From the NCBI RefSeq assembly GCF_035918015.1, contig NZ_CP109132.1:1922001-1986000 (forward strand): 64,000 nucleotides of DNA. The letters run 5' to 3'. Shown in pieces: positions 52,952 to 62,143 of this stretch (position 1 is its first letter; the number at the start of each line of letters is the position of its first letter). The position numbers and the translations under genes are program-made. This stretch comes from Streptomyces sp. NBC_01754. Lineage in GTDB: Bacteria; Actinomycetota; Actinomycetes; Streptomycetales; Streptomycetaceae. Below the pieces are notes generated by a model. The model ran no database searches. It had not been told where the DNA came from and saw nothing but the letters and a program-made list of their open reading frames with translations.

Positions 52952-53673
52952 TGTTCGCCTACATCGTGCTGGAGATCCGGCGCACCCTGCGGGACACCGC
53001 GTTCCTGGTCCTCGGGACCGGGATGCCGGTGCTGATGTATCTGCTCTTCACGAATCTGGGCGGGGCCGCCGACTACGGCGACTGGAAGGCCGCGTCGATG
53101 GTCGGTATGGCGGCGTACGGGGCACTCGTCTCGGCCATGTCCATCGGTACGGGCATCGCCTCGGACAAGTCCCTGGGCTGGCTCCGGCAGTTGCGGGTCA
53201 CTCCGCTGGGGCCCGGCCGAGCGGTGGTGGGCCGGGCGGTCAGCGGTGCGGTGACGGTGCTACCGACCGTGGTGGCGGTGCTGCTGGCGGGGGCGCTGGT
53301 CAACGGCGTGCGGCTGGCGGTGTGGCAGTGGGTGTTCCTGGTGCTGCTGCTGTGGACCGGCGCGCTGCCCTTCAGCCTGCTCGGTATCGGCAACGGCTAC
53401 CGCCTCACCCCGCAGGGCACGGGTGTGGTCAACATGGCCTGTCTGATGGGGTTCGCGATCATCGGCGGACTGTGGTTCCCGCTGGAGGCGTTCCCTGGTT
53501 GGCTGGGCTCGATCGGTGAGTTCACCCCGGCGTACGGCTTCGCCGAGCTCGGTCGGTCGGTGGTGGCCGAGCAGCTCCCGGCGGCCGGTCCGGTGGCGAT
53601 GCTGGGCACGTGGCTGCTGGTGTTCGGCGCCTACGCAGTGACCTCGTACCGTCGGTCCGCACGGACCGTGTGA
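52951..53673 (+). CDS. ABC-2 family transporter permease
   Basis: A 240-residue membrane protein with about six helices. Segments include TAFLVLGTGMPVLMYLLFTN, GYRLTPQGTGVVNMACLMGF, and the ABC-2 hallmark GGLWFPLEAFPGWLGSIGEF followed by TPAYGFAELG. It starts at ATG 52951, overlapping the ATPase stop, and is followed 11 bases later by the histidine kinase gene. Probably a small-molecule or antibiotic exporter, co-regulated with the two-component system. Confidence 0.93.
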   Translation: MFAYIVLEIRRTLRDTAFLVLGTGMPVLMYLLFTNLGGAADYGDWKAASMVGMAAYGALVSAMSIGTGIASDKSLGWLRQLRVTPLGPGRAVVGRAVSGAVTVLPTVVAVLLAGALVNGVRLAVWQWVFLVLLLWTGALPFSLLGIGNGYRLTPQGTGVVNMACLMGFAIIGGLWFPLEAFPGWLGSIGEFTPAYGFAELGRSVVAEQLPAAGPVAMLGTWLLVFGAYAVTSYRRSARTV

Positions 53674-53684
53674 TCGGAGTGGCC

Positions 53685-54893
53685 ATGTCCTTCGCAGCGC
53701 ATCTGATCCGCCCCGTCAAGGGTCCCCGCCGTGGTGCACGGCTCCGGCGGCCGGGCCCTCCCGGGCCGTACACCCTGCTGCCGTGGCTGCTGCTGGGGCT
53801 GGGCGCCTTCTCCGACCTCTGGCAGGGCGAGACGCCGAACCCCTGGATCGGTGGCCTGGGGCTCCTCGCCTTCAACTCCCTCTATGTGTCGGTGGTGTTC
53901 CGGGGCTTCGACCGCCGCAGGAGGGGCAGCGCCACCTCGTACCGGCTGCTGGTCGCCATGGGCGCGATCGCCTTCTCCCTCGCGATCGGCTACGCGGGAA
54001 ACTGGCTGCTGTTCCTCCCCCTGTTCTCCCTGGCCTGCGGCACGATCCTGCGGGGCCGGTGGCTCGGGGCCGGGCTGATCGCCCTGGCCCTGTGCGCGAG
54101 CGCCGTGGCCACGTGGCGTGGCGACCACTCCTCCGAATCGTGGACGATCGGCTACGGGACCTTCATCTCGGGCGCGGTGACGGCGGCGATACTCACTCTG
54201 TCCGAGACGGTGATGGAGCTGCGGGCCACCCGGCAGGAGCTGGCCCGCAGCGCGGTGGAGCAGGAGCGGCTGCGCTTCTCCCGTGACCTGCACGACCTGC
54301 TGGGGCACACGCTGTCGGTGATCGTCGTGAAGTCGGAGGCCGCGCGCCGGCTCGCTCCCCACGACCTGGACGCCGCACTCGCACAGGTCGACGACATCGA
54401 GTCGGTGGGGCGTCAGGCGCTCACCGAGATCCGTGAGGCGGTGACCGGTTACCGGGAGGTCAGCCTGGCCACGGAGCTGGAGCGCGCCTGCTCGGCCCTG
54501 ACCGCCGCCGGGATCGAACCGGTCGTCCACCGGTCGGGCCCGCCGCTCGCACCCGGGACGGAGGCGCTGCTGGGCTGGGTGGCGCGGGAGGCGGTCACCA
54601 ACGTCGTACGCCACAGCGGCGCGACCCGCTGCGTGCTCACGGTCGGCTCGACGCCCGACAGGGCCCGGCTGACCGTCACGGACGACGGTACGGGCCCGGT
54701 GGACACGAGCGGCCCGGTGGGCGGTACGGGGCTGAAGGGCCTGGCCGAACGCCTCGCCGCCGCAGGAGGCTCCCTGGAATCGGGCCCCGGCCGGGACGGC
54801 GGCTTCAGCGTCGTGGCGGAACTCCCGTACGAGGACGCATACGAGGGCGAGTACGAGGGCCAGGGCTCGGCGGCGGCATCGGGGGACTACTGA
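53685..54893 (+). CDS. Sensor histidine kinase, NarL-type (HisKA_3)
   Basis: A 402-residue kinase with about five N-terminal helices (including FSLAIGYAGNWLLFLPLFSL). The phospho-acceptor region is LRFSRDLHDLLGHTLSVIVV (His in DLHD). The ATPase domain has AVTNVVRHSGATRCVLTVGS (N-box) and LTVTDDGTGPVDTSGPVGGT with GLKGLAERLAAAGG. ATG 53685 follows CGGAGTGG; the upstream GTG at 53670 is possible. Its cognate response regulator is probably the gene at 58024, separated by about 3 kb of inserted genes. Confidence 0.92.
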   Translation: MSFAAHLIRPVKGPRRGARLRRPGPPGPYTLLPWLLLGLGAFSDLWQGETPNPWIGGLGLLAFNSLYVSVVFRGFDRRRRGSATSYRLLVAMGAIAFSLAIGYAGNWLLFLPLFSLACGTILRGRWLGAGLIALALCASAVATWRGDHSSESWTIGYGTFISGAVTAAILTLSETVMELRATRQELARSAVEQERLRFSRDLHDLLGHTLSVIVVKSEAARRLAPHDLDAALAQVDDIESVGRQALTEIREAVTGYREVSLATELERACSALTAAGIEPVVHRSGPPLAPGTEALLGWVAREAVTNVVRHSGATRCVLTVGSTPDRARLTVTDDGTGPVDTSGPVGGTGLKGLAERLAAAGGSLESGPGRDGGFSVVAELPYEDAYEGEYEGQGSAAASGDY

Positions 54894-54975
54894 GACAACG
54901 CCTGTGCCCCGCCACGCGACGTGTGACGGGGTACGGGGTACGGGGTACGGGGACGACCGGACGTGAGCGGAGCGG

Positions 54976-55185
54976 TCAGCCGGTGCCGAACTGCCCTGCC
55001 TTCACACCCGCCACGAACGCGGCGAACGCACCGGAGGCCACACCGAGCACCGGACCACTCCGAACCTTGGAATCACGGACGGGAACCACACCACACGACG
55101 CGGCAAGGTTGACGGCGACCTCCACACACTGGCCACCGTTGTCGCTGTACGAGGACGTAAACCAACGGGGGGATTCGGTCGTCAC
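54976..55185 (-). CDS. DUF397-domain small protein
   Basis: A 69-residue DUF397 protein (WFTSSYSDNGGQCVEVAVNL, then VPVRDSKVRSGPVLGVASGA). Its GTG at 55185 overlaps the stop of the XRE regulator gene (GTGA), so the two are translationally coupled. In streptomycetes such pairs behave like Scr1/Scr2-type toxin-antitoxin-like or developmental switch modules. Confidence 0.92.
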   Translation of the reverse strand: MTTESPRWFTSSYSDNGGQCVEVAVNLAASCGVVPVRDSKVRSGPVLGVASGAFAAFVAGVKAGQFGTG

Positions 55186-56018
55186 GGGGTGCCCTTTCGC
55201 AGCTGGCGGATCTTGACCACGGAGGACGCCTGGGAGGGCGCCTCGGCCTGCAACTGATGGTAGGCCGTCAACAGGGGGACTACGGAAGTACTTTCCCGCT
55301 CAAGATGGCCCTGTTGGGCGGATTCGGCATATGACATCAGGGACCGGTCCGACATGGTGAGCACAGTTATCGGCAGATTGAACGGACGCCGCTCCCCCAT
55401 CTCGAACGGCACGACCTGAAACACGGTGTTCGGCAACTCGGCGAACCGCTCCAGGTGCTCCAACTGCGCGTCCATGACCTCGGGTCCGCCGATGGGCCTT
55501 CGGATACAGCTCTCGTCCAGCAGGGCGAAGACCAGCGGCGGGTTGGACCGGGCGAGCGCGGCCTGCCGTTCGGCGACGAGCGTCACCCGCTCCCTCGCCT
55601 GGTCGGGCGTGATCGCCCGGCGCTTCACGGCGCTGTCCGCCAGTACGGACGCGTACTCCGGGGTCTGAAGCAGCCCAGGGATGACGCCCACTTCGTACAG
55701 CCGGATCTCCGCCGCCCGGCCTTCGTACCCGACGAACTCGGGGAAGCCCTCCAGCAGACTCCCGTGCCGGATCTCGCGCCACTCCCGCTCGAACGCTTCC
55801 GCCGTGCCGCCCGTACCGAACACGCGGTCGAGCCCCCGCACGAGACGCAAGGTCGGAAACTTGCGGCCAGTTTCGACGGAGGAGAGATGGGTGCCGGAAT
55901 AGCCCACGTGTTCCCCCAACTCCTCCTGCGTCCAGCCGCGTTCCTCGCGTGCGAGGCGTAGACGTGCCCCGAAGGCGGCTTGCGGGCTGCTGTCGGGGTT
56001 CAAATCCTTACGGTTCAC
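55182..56018 (-). CDS. Scr1-type XRE regulator (HTH plus DUF5753)
   Basis: A 278-residue protein. The HTH is near residues 15-70 (GARLRLAREERGWTQEELGE, then SGTHLSSVETGRKFPTLRLV). The DUF5753 C-terminal domain has YEVGVIPGLLQTPEYASVLA, RPIGGPEVMDAQLEHLERFA and TVFQVVPFEMGERRPFNLPI. It starts at GTG 56018. Known homologues are named WhiJ-like or Scr1 family antitoxin-like regulators. It likely pairs with the downstream DUF397 protein. Confidence 0.92.
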   Translation of the reverse strand: MNRKDLNPDSSPQAAFGARLRLAREERGWTQEELGEHVGYSGTHLSSVETGRKFPTLRLVRGLDRVFGTGGTAEAFEREWREIRHGSLLEGFPEFVGYEGRAAEIRLYEVGVIPGLLQTPEYASVLADSAVKRRAITPDQARERVTLVAERQAALARSNPPLVFALLDESCIRRPIGGPEVMDAQLEHLERFAELPNTVFQVVPFEMGERRPFNLPITVLTMSDRSLMSYAESAQQGHLERESTSVVPLLTAYHQLQAEAPSQASSVVKIRQLRKGTP

Positions 56019-56123
56019 CGGGTGACCACCAACTGTCCGTCCTCAACTGACACGTTGAACGGCCTTTGACTCTAGGCCACGCTGACCGTCTCGGTAGTCG
56101 AATCACTACGGAGAGGAGTGGTC

Positions 56124-56384
56124 GTGGTCCCAGGTATCACCCCGCCGAACAGCTCGGAGCCTCCGCCCGTCCCAGCCCGCGGCACCCTCGTGGTGGACAC
56201 CGGCAGGGACGACCGCGTGGGTGAGTTCCGAGGGGTCGCCGGCCCGTACTGGTCGCTGCGGCCCATACGCGGCGGGGCCGAGTGGGAGGTGGACCCGGCC
56301 CACGTCCGCCTCGCCGACGCCAAGGAACGCCTGCACGCCGAGACGGCCCGCGCCAACGCCCGGAGCAGGGGAGCGGTGCTGTGA
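56124..56384 (+). CDS. Small hypothetical protein, WhiJ/Scr1-island type
   Basis: An 86-residue hydrophilic protein (VDTGRDDRVGEFRGVAGPYW, then LRPIRGGAEWEVDPAHVRLA). The pattern of a short beta sheet followed by a helix is common to small proteins next to XRE/DUF397 pairs in Streptomyces. GTG 56124 is placed after GGAGAGGA; GTG 56118 is too close to that RBS. Role unknown; divergent from the XRE gene. Confidence 0.72.
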   Translation: MVPGITPPNSSEPPPVPARGTLVVDTGRDDRVGEFRGVAGPYWSLRPIRGGAEWEVDPAHVRLADAKERLHAETARANARSRGAVL

Positions 56385-56527
56385 GGGGCCCGGCACGGGC
56401 ACCCCACGGGACGGCCCCGGCGACGGAACGCACCGGTAGATGTCACACCCACGTGCAGGACGCGTGTTGACAGCCCGGACGGACGGGCCGCCCTCACTCC
56501 ACCGCCCAACGACGAAAGCCGCACCCA

Positions 56528-56905
56528 GTGAAGCAGTGCACCGGCTTGCTCTTCCTCCCGCCCCCGGACCACATCGCCCGGCTGGCCACCCCCGACCGCC
56601 CCATGGAGGCGGGGTACGTCCTGTGCGAACTCGGTGAGGAACACGCCGACGAGCACGCGGGAGCCCTCTGGGACGACGACGCGAACGGTGGTGCGGTGTG
56701 GGCGCGGTGGGACGGCGCGCGCAGACGCCTCACCCGGCTTCCCTGGTGCCCAGCGAAGGACGACCGGGGGGACGCGTGCGGCCTGTTCGCCGGCCACCCC
56801 TCCGGGCACAGCTGGGACGTGGCGGACCCGACCGAGGAGGCGATCCTCGCCCATCTCGTACGGGAGCACCCCCACCTGCGCAGCGACCAGGACGGGACGG
56901 GTTAG
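56528..56905 (+). CDS. Hypothetical protein
   Basis: A 125-residue soluble protein (MKQCTGLLFLPPPDHIARLA, then YVLCELGEEHADEHAGALWD). It has three cysteines, several His/Asp/Glu clusters that could bind metal (GEEHADEH, CGLFAGHPSGHSWDVADPT) and no known family. It starts at GTG 56528. It is co-oriented with the small protein at 56124 and may be part of the same island. Confidence 0.62.
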   Translation: MKQCTGLLFLPPPDHIARLATPDRPMEAGYVLCELGEEHADEHAGALWDDDANGGAVWARWDGARRRLTRLPWCPAKDDRGDACGLFAGHPSGHSWDVADPTEEAILAHLVREHPHLRSDQDGTG

Positions 56906-57084
56906 GCCGTTCTGCCCGCCTGTCCGCCCTACCGCGTCCGGGCGCTGCGGGGACCGACCCTGCCGGTGCCCGGCAGGAAGGCCCCGCCCGGTGCCGCTCG
57001 TTCATGACCTCGACACGACCGCACAGGCAGGCCATCATCGGCGCGGTGCGACACACCGGTGCCGCGAGAGGGAGGTGACAGGGG

Positions 57085-57954
57085 ATGGCCACCGTGGAGC
57101 GGAGTGGGCCGCCGACACTGATCGTGCGGTCACGGGACGCCGTGGTCCGGCTGACGGGAGAAGGCGTCCTGTGGGAGGAACCCGCCACGCTCACCCACAT
57201 CCCCTACCGGGCCGTCGTCAACGGCACCGCCGCGTCGTCCGGCACCCGTAAGTCCCGGCTGCGCGTCGAGGTCGACGGCCGCGCGGGCGGCCGGCCGGAG
57301 GGTTACGAGCTGGTGTGCGGCACACTCGCCGCCCAGACGTTCGTACGCGCGTTGGACACGCAACGCGCCACCCTCCCGGCCACCGGGCCGATCCCACCCG
57401 TCACGGCCGTGAGCCGGCCACCCGCCCGGGTGTCCCGCTACTCCCGTGGGGAGTTGGGCCTGTGCCTGCTGGCGGTCGCCGTCGTACTGAACTTCCTGGC
57501 CGTCATGGCGACCGGGCGGCCGCTGCACGCCGTTCTGAGCTGCCTCGGGTTCTTCGCCTGGTGGGGCGCCGCCGACCTGGCGGTCCACACCTTCTCCCTC
57601 GCCCGCGCCATGTGGGCGTCCCTCACCCGGGGGGTCCTGGTGGAGGCCCACTACGTGTCGTCCTCGATGCGTCCCGGCGCCGGCGGCCGGATGTCGCACA
57701 CGTGGGTGTACGAGTACACGGACCTGGACGGCAGGACGAACGAGTACGTCACCGTCCCCTCGGCGCGCGACTCGGAGCCTCCTCGGACCAGAACGGTCAC
57801 CGTCGTTCCCGGCAGCGATCTGAGCGCCTGCTCACGGACCGCCGCCGTGTTCGCCCTGCTGTTCGTACTGCCCGCCCTTCTGATCGGCCTGGCGGCCATG
57901 GGTGCCGCGGCTCTCGTGGCGATGCCCGGCGTGCTGCTGGCCGGGCTCGTCTAG
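57085..57954 (+). CDS. Membrane protein with DUF3592-like C-terminal part
   Basis: A 289-residue protein. A soluble N-terminal domain of about 120 residues (LIVRSRDAVVRLTGEGVLWE) precedes two helices (LGLCLLAVAVVLNFLAVMAT and LSCLGFFAWWGAADLAVHTF). Then comes a beta-rich loop (HYVSSSMRPGAGGRMSHTWV, YEYTDLDGRTNEYVTVPSAR) and a final helix (FALLFVLPALLIGLAAMGAA). The start ATG is 57085, with GTGACAGGGG upstream. Function unknown. Confidence 0.72.
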   Translation: MATVERSGPPTLIVRSRDAVVRLTGEGVLWEEPATLTHIPYRAVVNGTAASSGTRKSRLRVEVDGRAGGRPEGYELVCGTLAAQTFVRALDTQRATLPATGPIPPVTAVSRPPARVSRYSRGELGLCLLAVAVVLNFLAVMATGRPLHAVLSCLGFFAWWGAADLAVHTFSLARAMWASLTRGVLVEAHYVSSSMRPGAGGRMSHTWVYEYTDLDGRTNEYVTVPSARDSEPPRTRTVTVVPGSDLSACSRTAAVFALLFVLPALLIGLAAMGAAALVAMPGVLLAGLV

Positions 57955-58023
57955 TGCTGCTCCGCACGCGTTCGGTGACAGGCGCACCGGGCCTTCGACC
58001 CAGGCCCTCGTTAACCTGGGCGC

Positions 58024-58665
58024 GTGAACGAGATGCCGCAGGACCACCGCCCGGCCCGGTCCGTACGTCTGCTGCTCGCCGAGGACCAGGGCATGATGCG
58101 CAGCGCGCTCGCCCTGCTGCTCGGCATGGAGCCGGATTTCGAGGTGGTCGCCCAGGTCGAGGCCGGGGACCGGATCGTGGAGGCGGCGCTCGCCTCGCGT
58201 CCCGATGTGGCCCTGCTGGACATCGAGCTTCCGGGCCGCAGCGGTCTGGACGCCGCCGCCGAGCTGCGCGAGGAGGTGCCCGACTGCCGGGTGCTGATCC
58301 TGACGACGTTCGGCAGGCCGGGCTATCTGCGGCGGGCGATGGAGGCGGGGGCCGCCGGGTTCCTGGTGAAGGACGGGCCGGTCGGGGATCTGGCGAAGGC
58401 GATCCGGCAGGTGCTCGCCGGGGAGACCGTGGTCGATCCGGCGCTGGCCGCAGCGGCCCTGGGGGCGGGCCCGAGCCCGCTGACCGCCCGGGAGCGGGAC
58501 GCGCTGAACGCCGCCGTGGACGGGGCGACGGTCGCGGACATCGCGGCGAAGCTGCACCTGTCGGAGTCGACGGTACGCAACTACCTCTCGTCGGCCATCG
58601 GCAAGACGGGCACCCGCAACCGCATGGAGGCGGTTCGGGCGGCCCGTCAGCAGGGCTGGCTCTGA
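58024..58665 (+). CDS. NarL/FixJ-family response regulator
   Basis: A 213-residue regulator. The receiver domain has RLLLAEDQGMMRSALALLLG, the phospho-Asp in ALLDIELPGRSGLDAAAELR, LILTTFGRPGYLRRAMEAGA and FLVKDGPVG. The LuxR-type HTH is SPLTARERDALNAAVDGATV, then IAAKLHLSESTVRNYLSSAI. GTG 58024 is the start. Probably the partner of the HisKA_3 kinase at 53685 and the regulator of the ABC-2 exporter. Confidence 0.93.
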   Translation: MNEMPQDHRPARSVRLLLAEDQGMMRSALALLLGMEPDFEVVAQVEAGDRIVEAALASRPDVALLDIELPGRSGLDAAAELREEVPDCRVLILTTFGRPGYLRRAMEAGAAGFLVKDGPVGDLAKAIRQVLAGETVVDPALAAAALGAGPSPLTARERDALNAAVDGATVADIAAKLHLSESTVRNYLSSAIGKTGTRNRMEAVRAARQQGWL

Positions 58666-58694
58666 CCCCGTCCCCGCTCGGGGATCCCGGCGTC

Positions 58695-58723
58695 AGCCGG
58701 ACCTGTCCGACGTACGTCCGGCT
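58695..58723. terminator. Bidirectional stem-loop terminator
   Basis: AGCCGGAC (58695-58702) pairs with GTCCGGCT (58716-58723) around a 13-base loop. It lies between the convergent response-regulator and MFS genes. Confidence 0.65.
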
Positions 58724-60333
58724 CAGCCGTCCGCGGACCTGGTCGCGGAGCCGTTGGTGGCCCCTTCCCCGGTCCCGTCCCCGGCAGCTCCGCCGACCGC
58801 TGCGCCGGTCCCCCGGCCGGGCCCCTGCGGCGTCCCGACCGGGGTCCCGACCGCCACACCGTTGCCACGCCGGGGCTCCGCCGCGTCACCGGAGCGCTCC
58901 ACGCGCCTCGTGGCCTGCCCCGGCAGACGTCCCGGCAGCCACACCAGCATCAGCACCGCCCCGCCCAGCAGCACCGTCGTGGCCGTGCGGAAGGCCAGGG
59001 CGTAGCCGGCGGTCAGCTCCGCCGCCCCGGTGGAGCCCCCGGTGCGGGCCGCCGCGACCGTGGACAGCACCGCCAGGCCCAGCGCTCCGCCCATCGTGCG
59101 GGAGGTGTTGACGAGACCCGAGACGAGTCCGGCGTCGCCGGGTGCCGCGCCGGAGGTCGCCAGCGCGGCCAGCGGGGTGGAGGCCAGCCCGGCCCCGGCC
59201 ATCATGAGGATGCCGGGCACGCAGATGGTAGTGAGGTAGGCACCGTCGGGCCCCATCGTCGACTGCCAGCCGAAGCCGGCGGCGGCGACCAGCACGCCGG
59301 TCACCGCGAGGCTCTTCGCACCGATGCGGGCCATCAGCCGGGGGGCGGCCTTCGAGCCGAGGACGACGGCGGCGGAGGTCGGCATCAGGGCGAGACCGGC
59401 CTCCAACGGCGTGTAGTCCAGGACGTTCTGGGCGTAGACGGTCATGAAGTACCACATGCAGAAGGTGGCCGAGCCCATCAGCAGCATGGCCACGTTGGCG
59501 GAGGCCACCGCCCGTACCCCGAGCACCCGCAGCGGCATCAGCGGGGCGGCCGTATGCGCCTCCACCAGGACGAAGAGGCCCAGCAGGGCCACTCCGCCGA
59601 GCAGCGGCACCAGGGTGTCCGGGGCACTCCAGCCCGCCGCCTCGGTCTGCACGATGCCGTACGCCACCGTCGCGAGTCCCACCGTGACGAGCACCGCGCC
59701 CGCCAGGTCGACCCGGCGCCGGTCGCCGGCCCGGCCCTCCGCGAGCCACAGGGCGGCGCCGACCAGGACCAGCGCGCCGATGGGCACGTTGATCAGCAGG
59801 ACCCAGCGCCAGGACAGGGCGTCGGTGAGTATCCCGCCGATCAGTCCGCCGGCCGCTCCGCCGCCCGCGCCGACCGCCATCCAGGTACCGATCGCCCTGG
59901 TGCGGGCGGGGCCCTCGGGGACGGCGGCGGTCAGGATGGTGAGCGTCGCCGGGGAGAGGACCGCGGCGCCCAGTCCCTGGCCGGCCCGGGCGGCGAGCAG
60001 CTGCCAGCCCTCCTGGGCGAGCCCGCCCGCGAGGGACGCCGCGGTGAAGAGGCCGAGCCCGGTCAGGAACATCCGTTTGCGGCCGTAGATGTCGGCGGCA
60101 CGCCCGCCCAGCAGCATGAATCCGGCGAACGCGATCGAGTAGGCGTTCACGACCCACTGGAGCCCGGACCCGCTCATCGCCAGGTCGGTGCGCATCGAGG
60201 GCAGGGCCACATTGACGACGGACACGTCGAGGACGACGAGGAACTGACCGGTGCAGGCGGCCACGACCACGGCCCAGGTGCGGGTTCTCGATCGGGTGGG
60301 AAGCCGCCCTGGGGGCGTGGAGACATCAGCCAT
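58723..60333 (-). CDS. Drug-type MFS exporter (14-helix, EmrB/QacA)
   Basis: A 536-residue exporter. Motif C-like VVLDVSVVNVALPSMRTDLA begins helix 1, motif A is GGRAADIYGRKRMFLTGLGL, then GQGLGAAVLSPATLTILTAA and WRWVLLINVPIGALVLVGAA. About 14 helices are followed by a Gly/Thr-rich C-terminal tail. ATG 60333 is the preferred start; ATG 60342 adds three residues. It is divergent from the next MFS gene. Substrate unknown. Confidence 0.92.
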   Translation of the reverse strand: MADVSTPPGRLPTRSRTRTWAVVVAACTGQFLVVLDVSVVNVALPSMRTDLAMSGSGLQWVVNAYSIAFAGFMLLGGRAADIYGRKRMFLTGLGLFTAASLAGGLAQEGWQLLAARAGQGLGAAVLSPATLTILTAAVPEGPARTRAIGTWMAVGAGGGAAGGLIGGILTDALSWRWVLLINVPIGALVLVGAALWLAEGRAGDRRRVDLAGAVLVTVGLATVAYGIVQTEAAGWSAPDTLVPLLGGVALLGLFVLVEAHTAAPLMPLRVLGVRAVASANVAMLLMGSATFCMWYFMTVYAQNVLDYTPLEAGLALMPTSAAVVLGSKAAPRLMARIGAKSLAVTGVLVAAAGFGWQSTMGPDGAYLTTICVPGILMMAGAGLASTPLAALATSGAAPGDAGLVSGLVNTSRTMGGALGLAVLSTVAAARTGGSTGAAELTAGYALAFRTATTVLLGGAVLMLVWLPGRLPGQATRRVERSGDAAEPRRGNGVAVGTPVGTPQGPGRGTGAAVGGAAGDGTGEGATNGSATRSADG

Positions 60334-60580
60334 GACCGTCATACTCTCAGGCGCCCTCTGCCCCGTACATCCGTTTGTGGCCCCGCCCGGCCTCCACCCA
60401 ACGGCGTAGGACCTTTCACTTCTCTTTTCGTGAACCGGCGCGAGTTTCAACCCCGTTCATCGGAATATCGCACTCGTGCGAAAGGTTTCAGTGTGCACAC
60501 ACTTGGGGGGTCGGTGCTGCCGCCCGCCCCGGCCCCCTCACCCGCTCCCTTCCGCCCTTCCCCGCCTGGAGGCCCTACGC

Positions 60581-62143
60581 ATGCGACGGACGACACACGA
60601 ACAGCGATCCGGGGAGCCCTCCGGCCCGGAGAAGGACCGGAGCGCCGGTGTCGTCCCCGTCCTCGCGTTCGCGGGCATCACCGTCGCGGTGATGCAGACC
60701 CTGCTCGTCCCGGTCATCAAGGACCTGCCCGCCCTGCTGGACACCGATCCCGCCGCCGCGACCTGGGTGATGACCGCCACCCTGCTCGCCGGAGCCGTCG
60801 CGACCCCCATCATGGGGCGTCTCGGTGACCTCTACGGGAAGCGGCGGATGCTGCTCTCCAGCCTCGCCGTGATGGTGGTCGGTTCGCTGGTCTGCGCCTC
60901 GACGGACGACCTCGTGGTCATGATCACCGGCCGGGCGCTCCAGGGCTTCGCGATGGGCGCGATACCGCTGGGCATCGGCATCATGCGCGACGTGCTGCCG
61001 CACGAGAGGCTCGGCTCGGCGATGGCGCTGATGAGCTCCTCGATCGGCGTGGGCGGCGGGCTGGCCCTGCCGGCCGCGGCCCTGGTGGCGCAGCACGCCG
61101 ACTGGCACGCGCTGTTCCTCGCCTCGGCCGGGCTCGGTGTCCTGGCCATGGCCCTCACCGTGCTCGTCGTCCCGGAGTCCGCCCTGCGCGCTCCCGGACG
61201 CTTCGACCTGCCCGGGGCGCTCGGGCTCTCCCTGGGCCTGGTCTGCCTGCTGCTGCCCGTGACCAAGGGCGGCGACTGGGGCTGGGGCTCGCCGCTCACG
61301 CTCGGGCTGATCGCCGCGTCCCTGGTGATCCTGCTCCTGTGGGGGCTCTTCGAGCTGCGCAGTCCCACGCCGCTGGTCGACCTGCGGACCAGCGCGCGCC
61401 GCGAGGTCCTGCTGACCAACCTGGTCTCGGTCATGGTCGGTGTCGCCTTCTACGCGGTGTCGCTGGTGCTGCCGCAGCTGCTCCAGCTGCCCGCCTCCAC
61501 CGGTTACGGCCTCGGGCAGTCGATGGTGGTGGCCGGGCTCTGCGTGGCGCCGCTGGGGCTGACGATGATGTTCGTGGCCCCGCTGTACGCCCGTATCTCC
61601 GCCCGCCGCGGCCCCAAGACGACACTGATCCTGGGCATGCTCGTCATCGCCGTCGGTTACGGGGCGGGGCTCGGCCTGATGAGCGCCGCCTGGCAGACCG
61701 TGCTGATCGCCGTGGTGCTCGGCGCCGGGATCGGGCTCGCCTACTCCTCGCTGCCCGCCCTGATCATCGGCGCCGTGGACGTGTCCGAGACGGGTGCGGC
61801 CAACGGCCTCAACACCCTCATGCGGTCGATCGGCACCTCGCTGTCGAGCGCGGTCATCGGCATGGTGCTCGCCAACACCTCGATGCGGATGGGCTCGGTG
61901 GACGTCCCCACCATGGTGGGCTTCCGCACCTCGTTCATGATCGCGACGGGTGCGGTGCTGGTCGGCCTGGTCCTGGCGGCGTTCCTGCCGTCGCCCCGGG
62001 CGGGACGTCCGGTCCTGCTGGCGAGCAGCGCGGACGACGCCCGCGCCGCCTCGTCGTCCGCGGTGCGGTCCGCCGTGATCAGCGCGCCGGAGCGTCGAAC
62101 CGTGGCGCCGTCGTCAGCAGACGGGACACGTCCGTCCCCGTAG
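60581..62143 (+). CDS. MFS exporter (EmrB/QacA-related)
   Basis: A 520-residue exporter. FAGITVAVMQTLLVPVIKDL begins helix 1, then VMTATLLAGAVATPIMGRLG with GDLYGKRRMLL (motif A), GRALQGFAMGAIPLGIGIMR, and late signatures GAANGLNTLMRSIGTSLSSA and VLANTSMRMGSVDVPTMVG. ATG 60581 follows CTGGAGGCC. Its 3' end overlaps the convergent peptidase gene by 65 bases. Substrate unknown. Confidence 0.92.
   Translation: MRRTTHEQRSGEPSGPEKDRSAGVVPVLAFAGITVAVMQTLLVPVIKDLPALLDTDPAAATWVMTATLLAGAVATPIMGRLGDLYGKRRMLLSSLAVMVVGSLVCASTDDLVVMITGRALQGFAMGAIPLGIGIMRDVLPHERLGSAMALMSSSIGVGGGLALPAAALVAQHADWHALFLASAGLGVLAMALTVLVVPESALRAPGRFDLPGALGLSLGLVCLLLPVTKGGDWGWGSPLTLGLIAASLVILLLWGLFELRSPTPLVDLRTSARREVLLTNLVSVMVGVAFYAVSLVLPQLLQLPASTGYGLGQSMVVAGLCVAPLGLTMMFVAPLYARISARRGPKTTLILGMLVIAVGYGAGLGLMSAAWQTVLIAVVLGAGIGLAYSSLPALIIGAVDVSETGAANGLNTLMRSIGTSLSSAVIGMVLANTSMRMGSVDVPTMVGFRTSFMIATGAVLVGLVLAAFLPSPRAGRPVLLASSADDARAASSSAVRSAVISAPERRTVAPSSADGTRPSP

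Noticed and set aside
55996..56008. tRNA T-loop-like GGTTCAAATCC
   Set aside because: No acceptor stem, anticodon arm or D arm can be built around it. It lies in the N-terminal codons of the XRE regulator.
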